NCBI GenBank assembly: GCA_937864265.1
Contig: CALMIR010000078.1
Location: 1 to 36,839 of the forward strand
DNA: 36,839 nt
Source of the DNA: an uncultured Saprospirales bacterium
GTDB lineage: Bacteria > Bacteroidota > Bacteroidia > Chitinophagales > Saprospiraceae
Reading direction: 5' to 3'
The position numbers and the translations under genes were made by a program. The notes under the pieces were generated by a model. That model did no database searches, was not told the origin of the DNA, and saw nothing but the letters and a program-made list of their open reading frames with translations. Below, one piece after another: positions 16,293 to 25,055 of this stretch. How positions within the stretch are numbered: position 1 is the stretch's first letter; every line of letters starts with the position of its first letter.

Positions 16293-17615
16293 TTGGCGGG
16301 GAAAAGCACAAAAAAAGGTTGAGCCTTCGCCCAATACACTTTTTGCCCAAAAACGCCCCTGGTGCAATCCCATAATCCGTTTGACAATGGTTAATCCAAT
16401 GCCTGAACCGTCAAACTGACTTGGATCGTGTAGCCTTTTGAAGGGTTTCCCAAGTTCTTCTTCATACTCCATATCAAAGCCTGTTCCATTGTCTTGTACA
16501 AAAAGGACTCGGTCGCTATTTTCTGTATAAGCGCCAATTTCGATGAAACTCTCCGGTTTCTGGCTGCTATATTTGATGGCATTTGAAATCAAATTAGTCA
16601 AAACGTGCCACAGCAAAGTTGCGTCTGCATGAATTTCGCCCAAGCTGTTGATTTTAATGTGGATTCGATCGGTATTTTCAGTGCTGTTCAACTGTTCCAT
16701 AATGACATCTTGTACCAATGAAGCAAGGTCGATTTTTTCCTTGTTTAATGCTGCTTCGCCAATTTTACTGATCACCATCAGGCTCTCAATAATGTCTTGC
16801 ATTTTTTTATGGTTGCTTTTTACAAAATCCAGGAACTCATCGACACTTTCCAAATCATTGGTTTTGATTCGCTTTTCCAGTAATTGAGTAAAACTGATGG
16901 CGCGACGCAACGGACTTTTCAGGTCGTGTGAAAGTGCAAAATTGAAACTGAGCAAGTTTTCATTGGCGATTAATAATTCCTGACCTTGTGTGGCAATTTG
17001 CGATTCTCTTTCTTCCAATTGGTAGATGTATTCCGATTCCTGCCGCTTTTGTCGTTCTTGACTGCGCATGAGCATTACAGAAAAAATAAAAGTAAAAATG
17101 ACGGAAACAATATACCCCTGAGTTTGTAAACCGTGATTCATGATAAGCAAACCAAGGAAAACAGCCATAACAACAATGCTTGTCCAGAATAAATAACGTC
17201 GTGCACCAAAAGCGACCAATGGCAAAGCCAACCAAACAGACATAGCTCCGATAGTAACTGCATTTTGAATGGTAGGGTTATCGGAAAAGGTGATATAATT
17301 GAAAGCGATACCGCACATCATAATGGGGTAAGCAGACAAAGAAAGGGCATAACTAAATAAAAAGGCTTTAGGAGACTTAATAAAAAATTGAATAATAAGG
17401 AAAAGGAGTGCTGAAACAAATGCGAATAAACGCCACTTAAAGGTATCTTCAAGTTCCAGTTCATTGATGTCTGTATAATAAAAAAAAACGACCAATATCA
17501 GCGCAATTCCTGATACAACTAGGCTATTCGTTCGGGTTTTAGATGAAAGCTCTTCAAAATACCGCTTTTCCTGTTTTGGGTTCATAACTTGTCGCCAATA
17601 TGGGCATTTCCTCAT
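16275..17615 (-). CDS. Multi-pass membrane sensor histidine kinase, orphan
   Basis: A 446-residue kinase; an alternative start at 17585 (MNPKQEKRYF) would remove ten residues and may be the real one. About six hydrophobic segments fill residues 30-183, with short loops, so the sensor is a 7TM-like or MASE-like membrane domain rather than a periplasmic one. A coiled coil follows (about 186-222), then the phosphoacceptor H230 in FNFALSHDLKSPLRR, a form common in phytochrome-type and Bacteroidota hybrid kinases. ATPase motifs are NLISNAIKYSS (N box), DNGTGF (G1) and GSGIGL (G2). No receiver domain and no response regulator gene is nearby. It converges on bshB1 with an 18-base overlap of the coding ends. 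Confidence 0.92.
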   Translation of the reverse strand: MRKCPYWRQVMNPKQEKRYFEELSSKTRTNSLVVSGIALILVVFFYYTDINELELEDTFKWRLFAFVSALLFLIIQFFIKSPKAFLFSYALSLSAYPIMMCGIAFNYITFSDNPTIQNAVTIGAMSVWLALPLVAFGARRYLFWTSIVVMAVFLGLLIMNHGLQTQGYIVSVIFTFIFSVMLMRSQERQKRQESEYIYQLEERESQIATQGQELLIANENLLSFNFALSHDLKSPLRRAISFTQLLEKRIKTNDLESVDEFLDFVKSNHKKMQDIIESLMVISKIGEAALNKEKIDLASLVQDVIMEQLNSTENTDRIHIKINSLGEIHADATLLWHVLTNLISNAIKYSSQKPESFIEIGAYTENSDRVLFVQDNGTGFDMEYEEELGKPFKRLHDPSQFDGSGIGLTIVKRIMGLHQGRFWAKSVLGEGSTFFCAFPRQSHQVE

Positions 17616-18152
17616 TTAGGTGATTGCATCAATAGATTGTATTTGCCTGGTAAGCTGCCATTTAAAATGAAAGAATATAAAACTTTGTTTTATAGGGGCT
17701 AATATCGGGAGAAAAGCAAAAGCTGGAGCTAGACAAATAAAATTACCCTTGATGTAGTAAGGAATTCCTTCCATTTCAGTCAGCAAGATAGGTATTATTT
17801 TTTCATAATTTGATAAAAAAACTAAAATTCCCCTGCCAATTTTTGCGGAAGCTGATAGAAAGGAAGGCAATATACTCAAAGGAAGCAGGATTTTTTGTAA
17901 AGGCTTAGCCACTTTTTTCAATGATTTGCAAATGAAATGAAGTTATTTTAGGTTGTTATTGACGATTTTTCAAAAATAGAACCCAATAATTTATAAGTTT
18001 GAAAATTACACTTAGGGGTGAGCTTATCAATTTAATGTAAATTATATTTCTAATAAATTGAAAACCAATTTGCTAGAAATATATAGATTTTTGCGATTTT
18101 TTAATTCGTCAGCGTTCCGAATCGTAAGAATTGTAGCGCCAAAGAAGGAAAA
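17616..18152. other. AT-rich intergenic region, no confident gene
   Basis: This region separates the kinase gene from the small secreted protein gene. One minus-strand frame (17616-17921) abuts the kinase start, but it opens with TTG and its sequence is a hydrophobic, lysine-rich run without family features, so I do not call it. CAAAAATA at 17971-17978 reads TATTTTTG on the minus strand and could be the -7 box of a promoter for the kinase. No strong inverted repeat was seen. Confidence 0.5.
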
Positions 18153-18500
18153 TTATTTTCCCTCCATTTTTTCAACGTACTGTACTTCGCCTAAGCGAAA
18201 CTTGATGGGAAAGCCAGCCTTTCGCTCCAGGCGTACATCCAATTGGCAAAAGACACCCAGGTCTTTATAAGCATAGGCAGTTGGAATTTTTTGGCGGCGG
18301 GAGTAAACCATAGCTGGCATGGGCAATAGATCCATTTGGAACAAATAAAAGGAAGTATAGGTGTGTGGTGTGGGCAAAGCAAGCGGGGTAGTTGCCTTCA
18401 ATTCGGGGATGGATTTGCCTATGATTTGATTTTGAGCATTGGCTGCTGTCAGTACGAACCAAGCTAAAATTCCAGTTATGATCCATGTATTATTCCTCAT
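18153..18500 (-). CDS. Small secreted protein of unknown function
   Basis: From the ATG at 18500 the protein has 115 residues with a clean signal peptide (MRNNTWIITGILAWFVLTAANAQ, given here as positions 1-20 MRNNTWIITGILAWFVLTAA plus NAQ). The mature part has charged, aromatic sequence such as YAYKDLGVFCQLDVRLERK and ends VQYVEKMEGK. A longer open frame to 18569 lies inside the methyltransferase gene and lacks a signal at its N-terminus. The start overlaps the end of the methyltransferase gene by 11 bases, so it is likely translated from the same message. I do not recognise a family. The final part, FPIKFRLGEVQYVEKMEGK, resembles the end of small exported proteins of this phylum but gives no function. 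Confidence 0.75.
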   Translation of the reverse strand: MRNNTWIITGILAWFVLTAANAQNQIIGKSIPELKATTPLALPTPHTYTSFYLFQMDLLPMPAMVYSRRQKIPTAYAYKDLGVFCQLDVRLERKAGFPIKFRLGEVQYVEKMEGK

Positions 18501-19641
18501 CGTTCTTTTTTTCTGCCAGGCTACCCGAAAATAGCCGGTATTGTTGAAACTTACATTCCAAGGGGCCATTATAAAGCACCTTTTTGGAAGATGGCCGCAA
18601 ACCGATCTGTTTCATCGCCTCCATGTTGGAAGAAATGATCCAGGCTTCGTATCCGGCAAAAGCTTGTTTCAAGCGATCACCAATAATACGGTAAAAAGCC
18701 GATATTTGTTCAACAGGAAGGCGCTCGTCGTAAGGCGGGTTCATAATCAGCAAACCTGCTGTTCCGGGAGCCTTTAATTGCTCAAAGTTTTGACGCTCCA
18801 CAGATACTTTATCTTCCAGACCAGCTTTGATGGCGTTATGCTGCGCCAGGTTTTTGGCTTTGAAGGAAAGGTCGTAGCCATACAAGGAGTGGTCAAAACG
18901 GCGTTCTGCTTGTTGTGCCTCTTCCATTACTTTACTCCAAAGGTCTTTGTCAAAGTCATTCCAACGCTTGAAGCCAAACTGCACCCGCTTGAGTTGTGGT
19001 GCTATGCCATAAGCCAGTAATGCGGCCTCAATTAGAATAGTACCAGATCCACACATGGGGTCTATGAAGTCGCAATCGGCCTGCCAGCCACTGAGCAAAA
19101 CCAGCCCCGCTGCCAGCACTTCATTGATGGGTGCTTCCAGTTTTTCAGCCCGGTAGCCTCGCTTGTGCAAGGAATCGCCGGAGCTGTCGAGTGCGATGGA
19201 GCAATCCGCTTCCTGTATATGCAGGTGAATTCTCAAAGTGGGGTCAAATACATTCACATCGGGCCGCACCCCCTTTTCTCGCCGGAAGCGATCCACAATA
19301 GCGTCTTTTGTTTTCAATGCCGCAAACTTAGAATGGCGGAATAAGGAAGAGTTGACTACAGCATCTACGGCCAACGTGTCGGACGCATTCATATATTTCG
19401 TCCAGTCGATCTGGTGGATTTGCTTGTACAGTGTGTCTTCGTTCCGGGCTTTGAATTCTCCAATTGGGAGCAGTATTCTCAATGCTGTTCGCAGGTGGAG
19501 ATTGGCTTTATATAGGAGCTCTTGATTGCCCTGAAAGCTTACAGCTCGTTTGAGTAGATGGATGTCTTTGCCGCCTAGGTTCTTGATTTCCTGAGCAAGT
19601 ACTTCTTCGAGTCCGGCGAAAGTTTTAGCAATTAGTTGCAT
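18490..19641 (-). CDS. THUMP-domain class I SAM-dependent RNA methyltransferase, RlmL-like
   Basis: A 383-residue cytoplasmic enzyme of the family that methylates N2 of guanine in 23S rRNA (the N-terminal half of E. coli RlmL, and Bacillus YpsC). The N-terminal part, about 1-155, holds a ferredoxin-like and THUMP RNA-binding region. The Rossmann methyltransferase part shows the SAM-site motif DPMCGSGT (194-201) and the catalytic NPPYDER (301-307). RGYRAEKLEAPINEVLAAGL (161-180) is also typical. The length fits the stand-alone form without the RlmK half. The exact target base is inferred from the family. It overlaps the next gene, a small secreted protein, by 11 bases, an unusual partner with no clear functional link. 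Confidence 0.92.
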   Translation of the reverse strand: MQLIAKTFAGLEEVLAQEIKNLGGKDIHLLKRAVSFQGNQELLYKANLHLRTALRILLPIGEFKARNEDTLYKQIHQIDWTKYMNASDTLAVDAVVNSSLFRHSKFAALKTKDAIVDRFRREKGVRPDVNVFDPTLRIHLHIQEADCSIALDSSGDSLHKRGYRAEKLEAPINEVLAAGLVLLSGWQADCDFIDPMCGSGTILIEAALLAYGIAPQLKRVQFGFKRWNDFDKDLWSKVMEEAQQAERRFDHSLYGYDLSFKAKNLAQHNAIKAGLEDKVSVERQNFEQLKAPGTAGLLIMNPPYDERLPVEQISAFYRIIGDRLKQAFAGYEAWIISSNMEAMKQIGLRPSSKKVLYNGPLECKFQQYRLFSGSLAEKKNDEE

Positions 19642-19682
19642 TTTTTAGTGTGTGGTGTTTAGTGAGTAGGGCGTTCGTGTAT

Positions 19683-19766
19683 GGCTAGGTTAAGCCAAGC
19701 TCACACCTCAATTGCTCCCTGCCCGATGACGAAGGAGGCGGGAAAAGCTTGGCTTCAAGCCTAGCC
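19683..19766. repeat. Intergenic inverted repeat upstream of the RlmL-like gene
   Basis: Left arm ggctagg (19683-19689) plus aagccaagct (19692-19701) pairs with agcttggctt (19746-19755) plus cctagcc (19760-19766). This gives 7 + 10 bp of stem with a small internal loop and a 44-base apical loop. It lies in the 290-base space between the divergent-facing end of the 19932 gene and the methyltransferase start. No coding sequence is seen in that space. Confidence 0.55.
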
Positions 19767-19931
19767 CATCAAATCCTCAAATGGGGTGAGTGTTGAGTGG
19801 TGTGGGTTTACTGTTGCGAAGGTAGGATAAATTTTTTATCCCGTTGTGGACTAGCTAATATTCAAAATCCCGTCGTTGTCTTGGACAACCTAGCAGGTCG
19901 GGTGGTGTCCCTAAAGGCGCTTATCAAGCAT

Positions 19932-20966
19932 TTAGTCGTACCAGCGCAGGCCTATCCGAATATCCTGCTCACCGGGTTCCCAAAACCAATCGGTTTTTTT
20001 GCTTCCTTTTTTACCCATATCGATGAGGGTGCCGTGACCAGAATAACCTGCTGCCTGAAAAACCTGATGGATTTGATACTGGATTGTACGCTTGTAATAC
20101 TTGGAAGTGGCTGGAATCAGTACATGCAATTGGACATCAGGGTATTTCTTCAGCATGCGGGCTATTTTCCACAAGGGTTGGTTAACTTTGACTAGTTCTC
20201 CCTCTGGTGTCGCAAAAATCGCTTCTTCCAGTTGGGTGTCGGTTGGATCCAAGCGAATATTTTGGGCTTCTACGAATATCCAATTCCTCAATGCTTCATC
20301 GCTCATCCGATGAATGGGGAAAAAAAAGTTGCCGGCTTTTGCAAGAGGCAATCCGGTTACACAATCAACCACTTGGATGGGTGAAATATCATCCACCAGT
20401 ACATTGCCAGGGTATGCCCAATCATCTTCCACAAAATTGGCCTCAAGGAAAATATCCTGACAGGGAACTGGTACTTGAAAATCGAAGGTGACTTTTTGCC
20501 ATTCTGTGTTTTCAATAGCTTCCGTCATACCCAATAGCACTGTTTTTTCACAGTTGGAATTACCTGCCCAGATGTAAAGTTGCACAGGATCAGTAAAACT
20601 AGTAGGGATTCCTTTTTCATTTACACTTTCATAAATGGGGGATCGCGCAACATAAAAACTCAGGGAATAACACTGGTTGGGTAGCAATGGTACAAACAGG
20701 CGTTGCCCGATGGCTTCCTTGGAGCCATCTTCCCGGACTACCATGCCGAGGTAGGTTTTGCCTTCGTAAGCTTTAAGCAAAACTGAATATTTCCCAGGTT
20801 GAAGATCGGGTGGTGAATTGGGGAAATCGCCACAATCGTACCATTGTGGAGGCATGCGAACTAATTTGTAATTTGACTCAAAAGAAGGATTTTCTAATCG
20901 TATATATTGCCCAAAAGCGGGCGTTAAGCAACTGTAAAACAGTACGAAATAGAAAAACTTGTACAT
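19932..20966 (-). CDS. Secreted protein with jelly-roll-like N-terminal domain
   Basis: A 344-residue protein with a signal peptide (MYKFFYFVLFYSCLTPAFGQ). Residues about 22-200 begin IRLENPSFESNYKLVRMPPQW and contain YSLSFYVARS, VQLYIWAGN, WQKVTFDFQVP and VLVDDIS. This is the strand pattern of carbohydrate-binding or galactose-binding jelly rolls common in Bacteroidota surface proteins. The C-terminal third contains LWKIARMLKKYPDVQLHVLIP and YYKRTIQYQIHQVFQAAGYS, which recall OmpA-type peptidoglycan-binding domains (a helix, a strand with a central hydrophobic core, then a second helix), although the usual Asp and Arg ligands are not clear. Function is unknown. The gene is divergent from a lipoprotein gene, with 75 bases between starts. 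Confidence 0.82.
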   Translation of the reverse strand: MYKFFYFVLFYSCLTPAFGQYIRLENPSFESNYKLVRMPPQWYDCGDFPNSPPDLQPGKYSVLLKAYEGKTYLGMVVREDGSKEAIGQRLFVPLLPNQCYSLSFYVARSPIYESVNEKGIPTSFTDPVQLYIWAGNSNCEKTVLLGMTEAIENTEWQKVTFDFQVPVPCQDIFLEANFVEDDWAYPGNVLVDDISPIQVVDCVTGLPLAKAGNFFFPIHRMSDEALRNWIFVEAQNIRLDPTDTQLEEAIFATPEGELVKVNQPLWKIARMLKKYPDVQLHVLIPATSKYYKRTIQYQIHQVFQAAGYSGHGTLIDMGKKGSKKTDWFWEPGEQDIRIGLRWYD

Positions 20967-21041
20967 AATCTGTTTTTTTTAAAGTAATAGGGTTAAACCA
21001 AAAATATATTTCCGAAATTTACACCATACAATTCCAAAGAC

Positions 21042-21692
21042 ATGCTACACCGCCTTATAGTTGTTTTATTATGTATTGGATTGAGCCTAGGATGCCGCGA
21101 TAAAGCTCCCCCTTCTTCAACGCCTCAAGATAACAATATAGGACAAGACATAAGCAGCCCTGAATACTTGGATCGCAAAAAAGACTTTGAGTCGCTCTTC
21201 CCTTACGGGATCATCAATGGTTCGCAAGCGCCAGACTCTGTGAGCATTACCGAGAATCAGCGCTTTTTTCGCTTTGGCAAATTGGAAGTGTGGATGGAAG
21301 GCTACGCTTCCTTATCTGGTGAGACCATCAAATACAAAACTTCAACACAGAAAGAATGGCAAACGGTAGAAGATGAACCCTTTCTCTATTTTCTAGGCTA
21401 TGATGGTGACCGATATCTGGTGCTGGATCAGGGCGAAAAAAACTATAATAGAGAACTGCGCTTGTATGATTTTTCCAAAAAAAAAGCCGTGTTTTACAGT
21501 CGTTACAACAACAGCATCATCAAAAAAGACTGGCTTTACTTGTTGCGCCTGGCCGAATCGGGCAGCTTAGATACCCTGCCTGAATGCCCTGCCCAGCCCC
21601 ATGAGACCGTGAGCTATGAAGAAGTGGTAGCCCTGCATTTGTCCGATTTGAAAATGGTGAAAACAGGACAGGTATTTTGTTTAATGGAATAG
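21042..21692 (+). CDS. Lipoprotein of unknown function
   Basis: A 216-residue protein with a signal peptide ending in a lipobox (LSLGC, Cys at 18), so it should be lipid-anchored. The mature protein begins with a Ser/Pro/Asp-rich linker (about 19-45) and continues as a soluble domain with strands such as RFFRFGKLEVWMEGYASLSG, FLYFLGYDGDRYLVLDQGE and RELRLYDFSKKKAVFYSRY. The last looks like a beta-propeller or barrel-like repeat but is too short for a propeller. I do not recognise a family. It is 120 bases upstream of the amylase gene on the same strand, with no clear terminator between. Co-transcription is possible, not shown. Confidence 0.82.
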   Translation: MLHRLIVVLLCIGLSLGCRDKAPPSSTPQDNNIGQDISSPEYLDRKKDFESLFPYGIINGSQAPDSVSITENQRFFRFGKLEVWMEGYASLSGETIKYKTSTQKEWQTVEDEPFLYFLGYDGDRYLVLDQGEKNYNRELRLYDFSKKKAVFYSRYNNSIIKKDWLYLLRLAESGSLDTLPECPAQPHETVSYEEVVALHLSDLKMVKTGQVFCLME

Positions 21693-21789
21693 CGATCTGC
21701 TGTGGAAGCGTCAAAATAGCAAATTTTTCCAGCATCCGTTTGAACCCCAAGGCCTTTTTCGCGCTTCATTAAACGGTATGGTAATAAAA

Positions 21790-21801
21790 TTGTCAAAGAA
21801 A
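21790..21801 (+). promoter_or_regulatory. TTGTCAAAGAA leader motif before the amylase gene
   Basis: ttgtcaaagaaa lies 11 bases before the ATG at 21813. It matches 11 of 12 bases of the motif in the ribE palindrome and at 33779-33790. All three copies read in the direction of the downstream gene. Confidence 0.4.
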
Positions 21802-21812
21802 AATACATCATC

Positions 21813-24629
21813 ATGTATCGAATGCTACTTAGCTCCCTATGCTTTTTCTGGTTTAGCCTCAACAGCCCTTTGTTAGGACAGTTGGTGTACAGCGATCCGG
21901 CGTTCCCCACCTCGGAAGAGGAAGTAATCCTTTATTTTGATGCTACTCAGGGCAATGGCGGGCTTGCTAATTGCGGGTGCAATATCTATTTGCATACCGG
22001 GGTCATCACCAACCTGAGCAATGCGCCATCCGATTGGCGCTATGTGCCTACTACCTGGGGGGTAGCCAATGCCAATTGGCAAATGACGCCTGTACCCGGC
22101 CAGCCCAATTTGTATTCCTATACTTTCTCGCCTAGTGTACGCAGTTATTTCAATGTGCCTGGCTCAGAAGACATTCTAAAGCTGGCGTTTGTATTTCGCA
22201 ACGCTGATGGCAGTCAGACCGGACGAGATGAAGGCGGCGGCGATATTTTCCTCGATCTTTTTGAAGCCTCTACAGGCTTTGTCGCGGTATTGCAAAGCCC
22301 AACCAATAATGCCCTGGTGGTGGAAACAGGGGAAGCAATACCCATCCGAGCAGTGACTTCCGAAACCTCAACAATAACAGTACGCGACAACGGCATCTTG
22401 TTGACAGAGCAAACCACAGACATATTGGAATACGACCTTATTGCCAGCACGGCAGGTTCTCACCTGGTAACGATTACGGCAGATAATGGATCTGAGCAAA
22501 CCGAGTTGTCTTTTGCCTACGCCATACCCATTAGTATCCCCAATGCCAATCCACCAGCCAATACGCCTTTGGGCATCCATTTTATCAATGACAACCAAAG
22601 CGCCCTGCTGCACTTGTTCGCACCTGGAAAAGAACACGTTTTTGTACTAGGAGATTTCAACGATTGGCGGCCTAATACGGACTACCAAATGACCAAAAGC
22701 CTGGACGGCAATTCCTGGTGGCTGCAAGTAGATGGCCTGATACCTGGGCAGCAATACGTTTTTCAATATTTGGTCAATGGCGAGCTGCGCATTGCTGATC
22801 CGTACAGCACTCTGGTACTCGATCCTTCCAATGATCCCTTTATTCCTGAAGTCACTTACCCGGATTTGCCGATTTATCCGGAAGGAGCGCAAGGCGTAGC
22901 CACACTCATTCATCCAGGAGCGCCTGAATACAATTGGCAAGTCAACAACTTTGTGCGCCCTCCTAAGGAAGAATTGGTGATTTATGAGTTGTTGCTGCGC
23001 GATTTTATTGCGCGACACGATTATACTACGCTGATAGATACCCTCAATTACCTGAGTCGGTTGGGCGTAAATGCCATCGAATTGATGCCTGTGAACGAAT
23101 TTTCGGGCAATATCAGTTGGGGCTACAACCCCACCTTTCACATGGCATTGGACAAATACTATGGCCCGATTGATGAATTCAAGCGCTTCGTAGATGCTTG
23201 CCACCAACGGGGCATGGCCGTTATTCTGGATGTGGTTTTTAATCATGTTGACTGGCCCAGTCCTTTCGTTTCCTTGTATTGGAATCAGACAGCCGGGCAG
23301 CCTGCCGCTGATAATCCCTGGCTAAACCCCGTTGCGCCGCATGATTTCAGCGTCTTTTTCGATTTCAACCACGAGAGCACCGCTACTCGCGACTATATAG
23401 ACCGGGTACTGCAATACTGGCTTTCCGAATTCCGGGTGGACGGCTATCGCTTCGATTTGTCGAAAGGCTTTACGCAGAATGACAACGGCCCCTTTGACGC
23501 AGGCCCTTATGATGCCAGCCGCATCGCTATCATCAAACATTACGCCGATGTCGTCTGGCAAACGACCCCCGGTGCTTATATGATCCTGGAACACTTCGCC
23601 GATTGGACGGAGGAAAAAGAGCTGGTGGAGTACGGACAGGGCATGATGGTTTGGAACAACATGACCCATCAGTTTGGCCAAGCTGCACAGGGTTTTGGCA
23701 CGAATTTAACCGGAGCTTCCTATACATTCAGAAACTGGACGGTACCGGGCATCATCACTTATATGGAGAGCCACGATGAAGAACGCCTGATGTACAAGAA
23801 TCTCCAGTTTGGCAACTCATCTGGCAGCTACAATACCCGTGATTTTGAAACGGCACTCGACCGAATCAAAATGGTAACGATGTTCCACTATGCCATCCCC
23901 GGTCCCAAAATGCTGTGGCAATTTGGCGAAGTGGGTTACGATTTTTCCATCAATTACTGTGAGGACGGCAGTATTAGCGATGCCTGTCGCACCAACCCTA
24001 AACCCATCCGCTGGGACTATTACCAAAATGCAGCCAGACGCGAATTGTACGACTATACCAGCGCTATGACCTTTCTCAAGAAGCGTTACCCCATTTTCAA
24101 CACCACCAATTTTGAGCTCGATTTAGGTCAAAACCTAAAAAAGGTCAAATTGCAGGATGGCGACTTGCGTATCGTCGCCGTGGGCAACTGTGGGGTAAAT
24201 AGCGGCACCATCAGCCAGGCTTTCTCCAACTCCGGCTGGTGGTATGACTATTTTACGGGCGATAGCTTGTTTGTCAATACCCCCAACTTACTGCTTAATC
24301 TGGACGCTGGCGAGTTTCACCTCTATTCTAATCAACCCTTGGATCCGCCTACATCCAGTAGAGAGACTATTCCGTCCTTAACCGACTGGCAGCTATTTCC
24401 CAACCCGAACGACGGCGCTTTTACCCTTGGGGTTGAGCTTACTACGGCGGCATCCCTACAATTGGCCGTTTATAATTTGCAGGGGCAAAGGCTATACGCT
24501 CGCCAATTGGGGCAGCGAACTCCGGGCTGGCATACCGAGGACATGCAATGGAATTTGCCAGCAGGTACCTACCTGATTCAGTTGCTGGCAGAGGGCCAAA
24601 CAGCTACTCGGATGATGGTGGTACGTTGA
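21813..24629 (+). CDS. Secreted GH13 alpha-amylase family enzyme with T9SS sorting domain
   Basis: A 938-residue enzyme acting on alpha-glucans outside the cell. It has a signal peptide (about 1-23), then an N-terminal beta-sandwich (about 25-150), an Ig-like segment (150-240), and a CBM48/early-set domain with VFVLGDFNDW (about 275-350). The catalytic barrel has all conserved GH13 regions: DVVFNH (473-478), GYRFDLSKGF with nucleophile D548, MILEHF with acid/base E593, and ESHDEER with D655. A C-terminal all-beta domain follows. The last about 80 residues form a type A sorting domain for T9SS, with WQLFPNPNDGAFTL, VYNLQGQRLY and LPAGTYLIQL, ending in MMVVR. The enzyme is therefore probably surface-attached or released. 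No SusC/SusD pair is nearby. Exact specificity (amylase, pullulanase or maltogenic) cannot be told by eye. Confidence 0.95.
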   Translation: MYRMLLSSLCFFWFSLNSPLLGQLVYSDPAFPTSEEEVILYFDATQGNGGLANCGCNIYLHTGVITNLSNAPSDWRYVPTTWGVANANWQMTPVPGQPNLYSYTFSPSVRSYFNVPGSEDILKLAFVFRNADGSQTGRDEGGGDIFLDLFEASTGFVAVLQSPTNNALVVETGEAIPIRAVTSETSTITVRDNGILLTEQTTDILEYDLIASTAGSHLVTITADNGSEQTELSFAYAIPISIPNANPPANTPLGIHFINDNQSALLHLFAPGKEHVFVLGDFNDWRPNTDYQMTKSLDGNSWWLQVDGLIPGQQYVFQYLVNGELRIADPYSTLVLDPSNDPFIPEVTYPDLPIYPEGAQGVATLIHPGAPEYNWQVNNFVRPPKEELVIYELLLRDFIARHDYTTLIDTLNYLSRLGVNAIELMPVNEFSGNISWGYNPTFHMALDKYYGPIDEFKRFVDACHQRGMAVILDVVFNHVDWPSPFVSLYWNQTAGQPAADNPWLNPVAPHDFSVFFDFNHESTATRDYIDRVLQYWLSEFRVDGYRFDLSKGFTQNDNGPFDAGPYDASRIAIIKHYADVVWQTTPGAYMILEHFADWTEEKELVEYGQGMMVWNNMTHQFGQAAQGFGTNLTGASYTFRNWTVPGIITYMESHDEERLMYKNLQFGNSSGSYNTRDFETALDRIKMVTMFHYAIPGPKMLWQFGEVGYDFSINYCEDGSISDACRTNPKPIRWDYYQNAARRELYDYTSAMTFLKKRYPIFNTTNFELDLGQNLKKVKLQDGDLRIVAVGNCGVNSGTISQAFSNSGWWYDYFTGDSLFVNTPNLLLNLDAGEFHLYSNQPLDPPTSSRETIPSLTDWQLFPNPNDGAFTLGVELTTAASLQLAVYNLQGQRLYARQLGQRTPGWHTEDMQWNLPAGTYLIQLLAEGQTATRMMVVR

Positions 24630-24843
24630 GGGAAATTTTGATCAAGCATCCGGGCTCAATCATTTTTACAGCATCTGATTTACTGGCAGGGAGTACGCTC
24701 AAGTATGTACAAACTACTGGTAAATCAGGTGCTGTGGATAATAAGGATGATCAAAGAAAGGATTTATGGAAAAAATAGGTAAGATTACTCCTCAAGAATT
24801 ACAAGAAGTAGAGCGAATCATACGACTCCAATTAGATATCTAA
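24630..24843 (+). pseudogene. Remnant of a MazF/PemK-like toxin gene, C-terminal part, frameshifted
   Basis: Directly after the amylase stop, one frame reads ILIKHPGSIIFTASDLLAG, then STLKYVQTTGKSGAVDNKDD and RKDLWKK, and stops at TAG. The next frame continues as IGKITPQELQEVERIIRLQL and ends at 24843. Adding a single base to the A6 run at 24770-24775 joins them into one sequence resembling the C-terminal half of MazF/PemK toxins (…SxL…S.L+…KIGKIxxxELxEV…L.L). The N-terminal half of such a toxin, which should lie upstream, is missing because the amylase gene ends there. No antitoxin gene is present. This is read by eye from pattern resemblance and needs a profile search. Confidence 0.5.
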
Positions 24844-25055
24844 AGCGAAGGGGCTTATACCAGTAAAAAAATCCTAAATCGGCATCATTTCCTACCCAAA
24901 CCACATCAAAATGTGGATTTATGGCAAAGCTATTGCCTGTTTCTTTGTATCCGAAAACACGGTGCAAACCGTCGGCCATTTAAGACCAGACAACCCAACC
25001 GACGTTAAGAACCGGTTAGATTCCTATTGCTCATCACCTCTAAATTCAATATGCC
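24844..25055. other. Intergenic region before the desaturase gene
   Basis: Together with the toxin remnant this makes a gap of 426 bases without an intact gene. It holds one small perfect hairpin, ccacat-caaa-atgtgg (24901-24916), and nothing else I can name. No clear TAnnTTTG promoter box was found before the ATG at 25056. Confidence 0.5.

Noticed and set aside
17616-17921. Minus-strand frame of 101 codons directly before the sensor kinase gene
   Set aside because: It opens with TTG, is AT-rich with hydrophobic and Lys runs, and shows no recognisable domain. The abutting TAA/ATG junction is suggestive but not enough.
18058-18270. Plus-strand frame of 70 codons
   Set aside because: It runs antisense into the small secreted protein gene and has no coding character.
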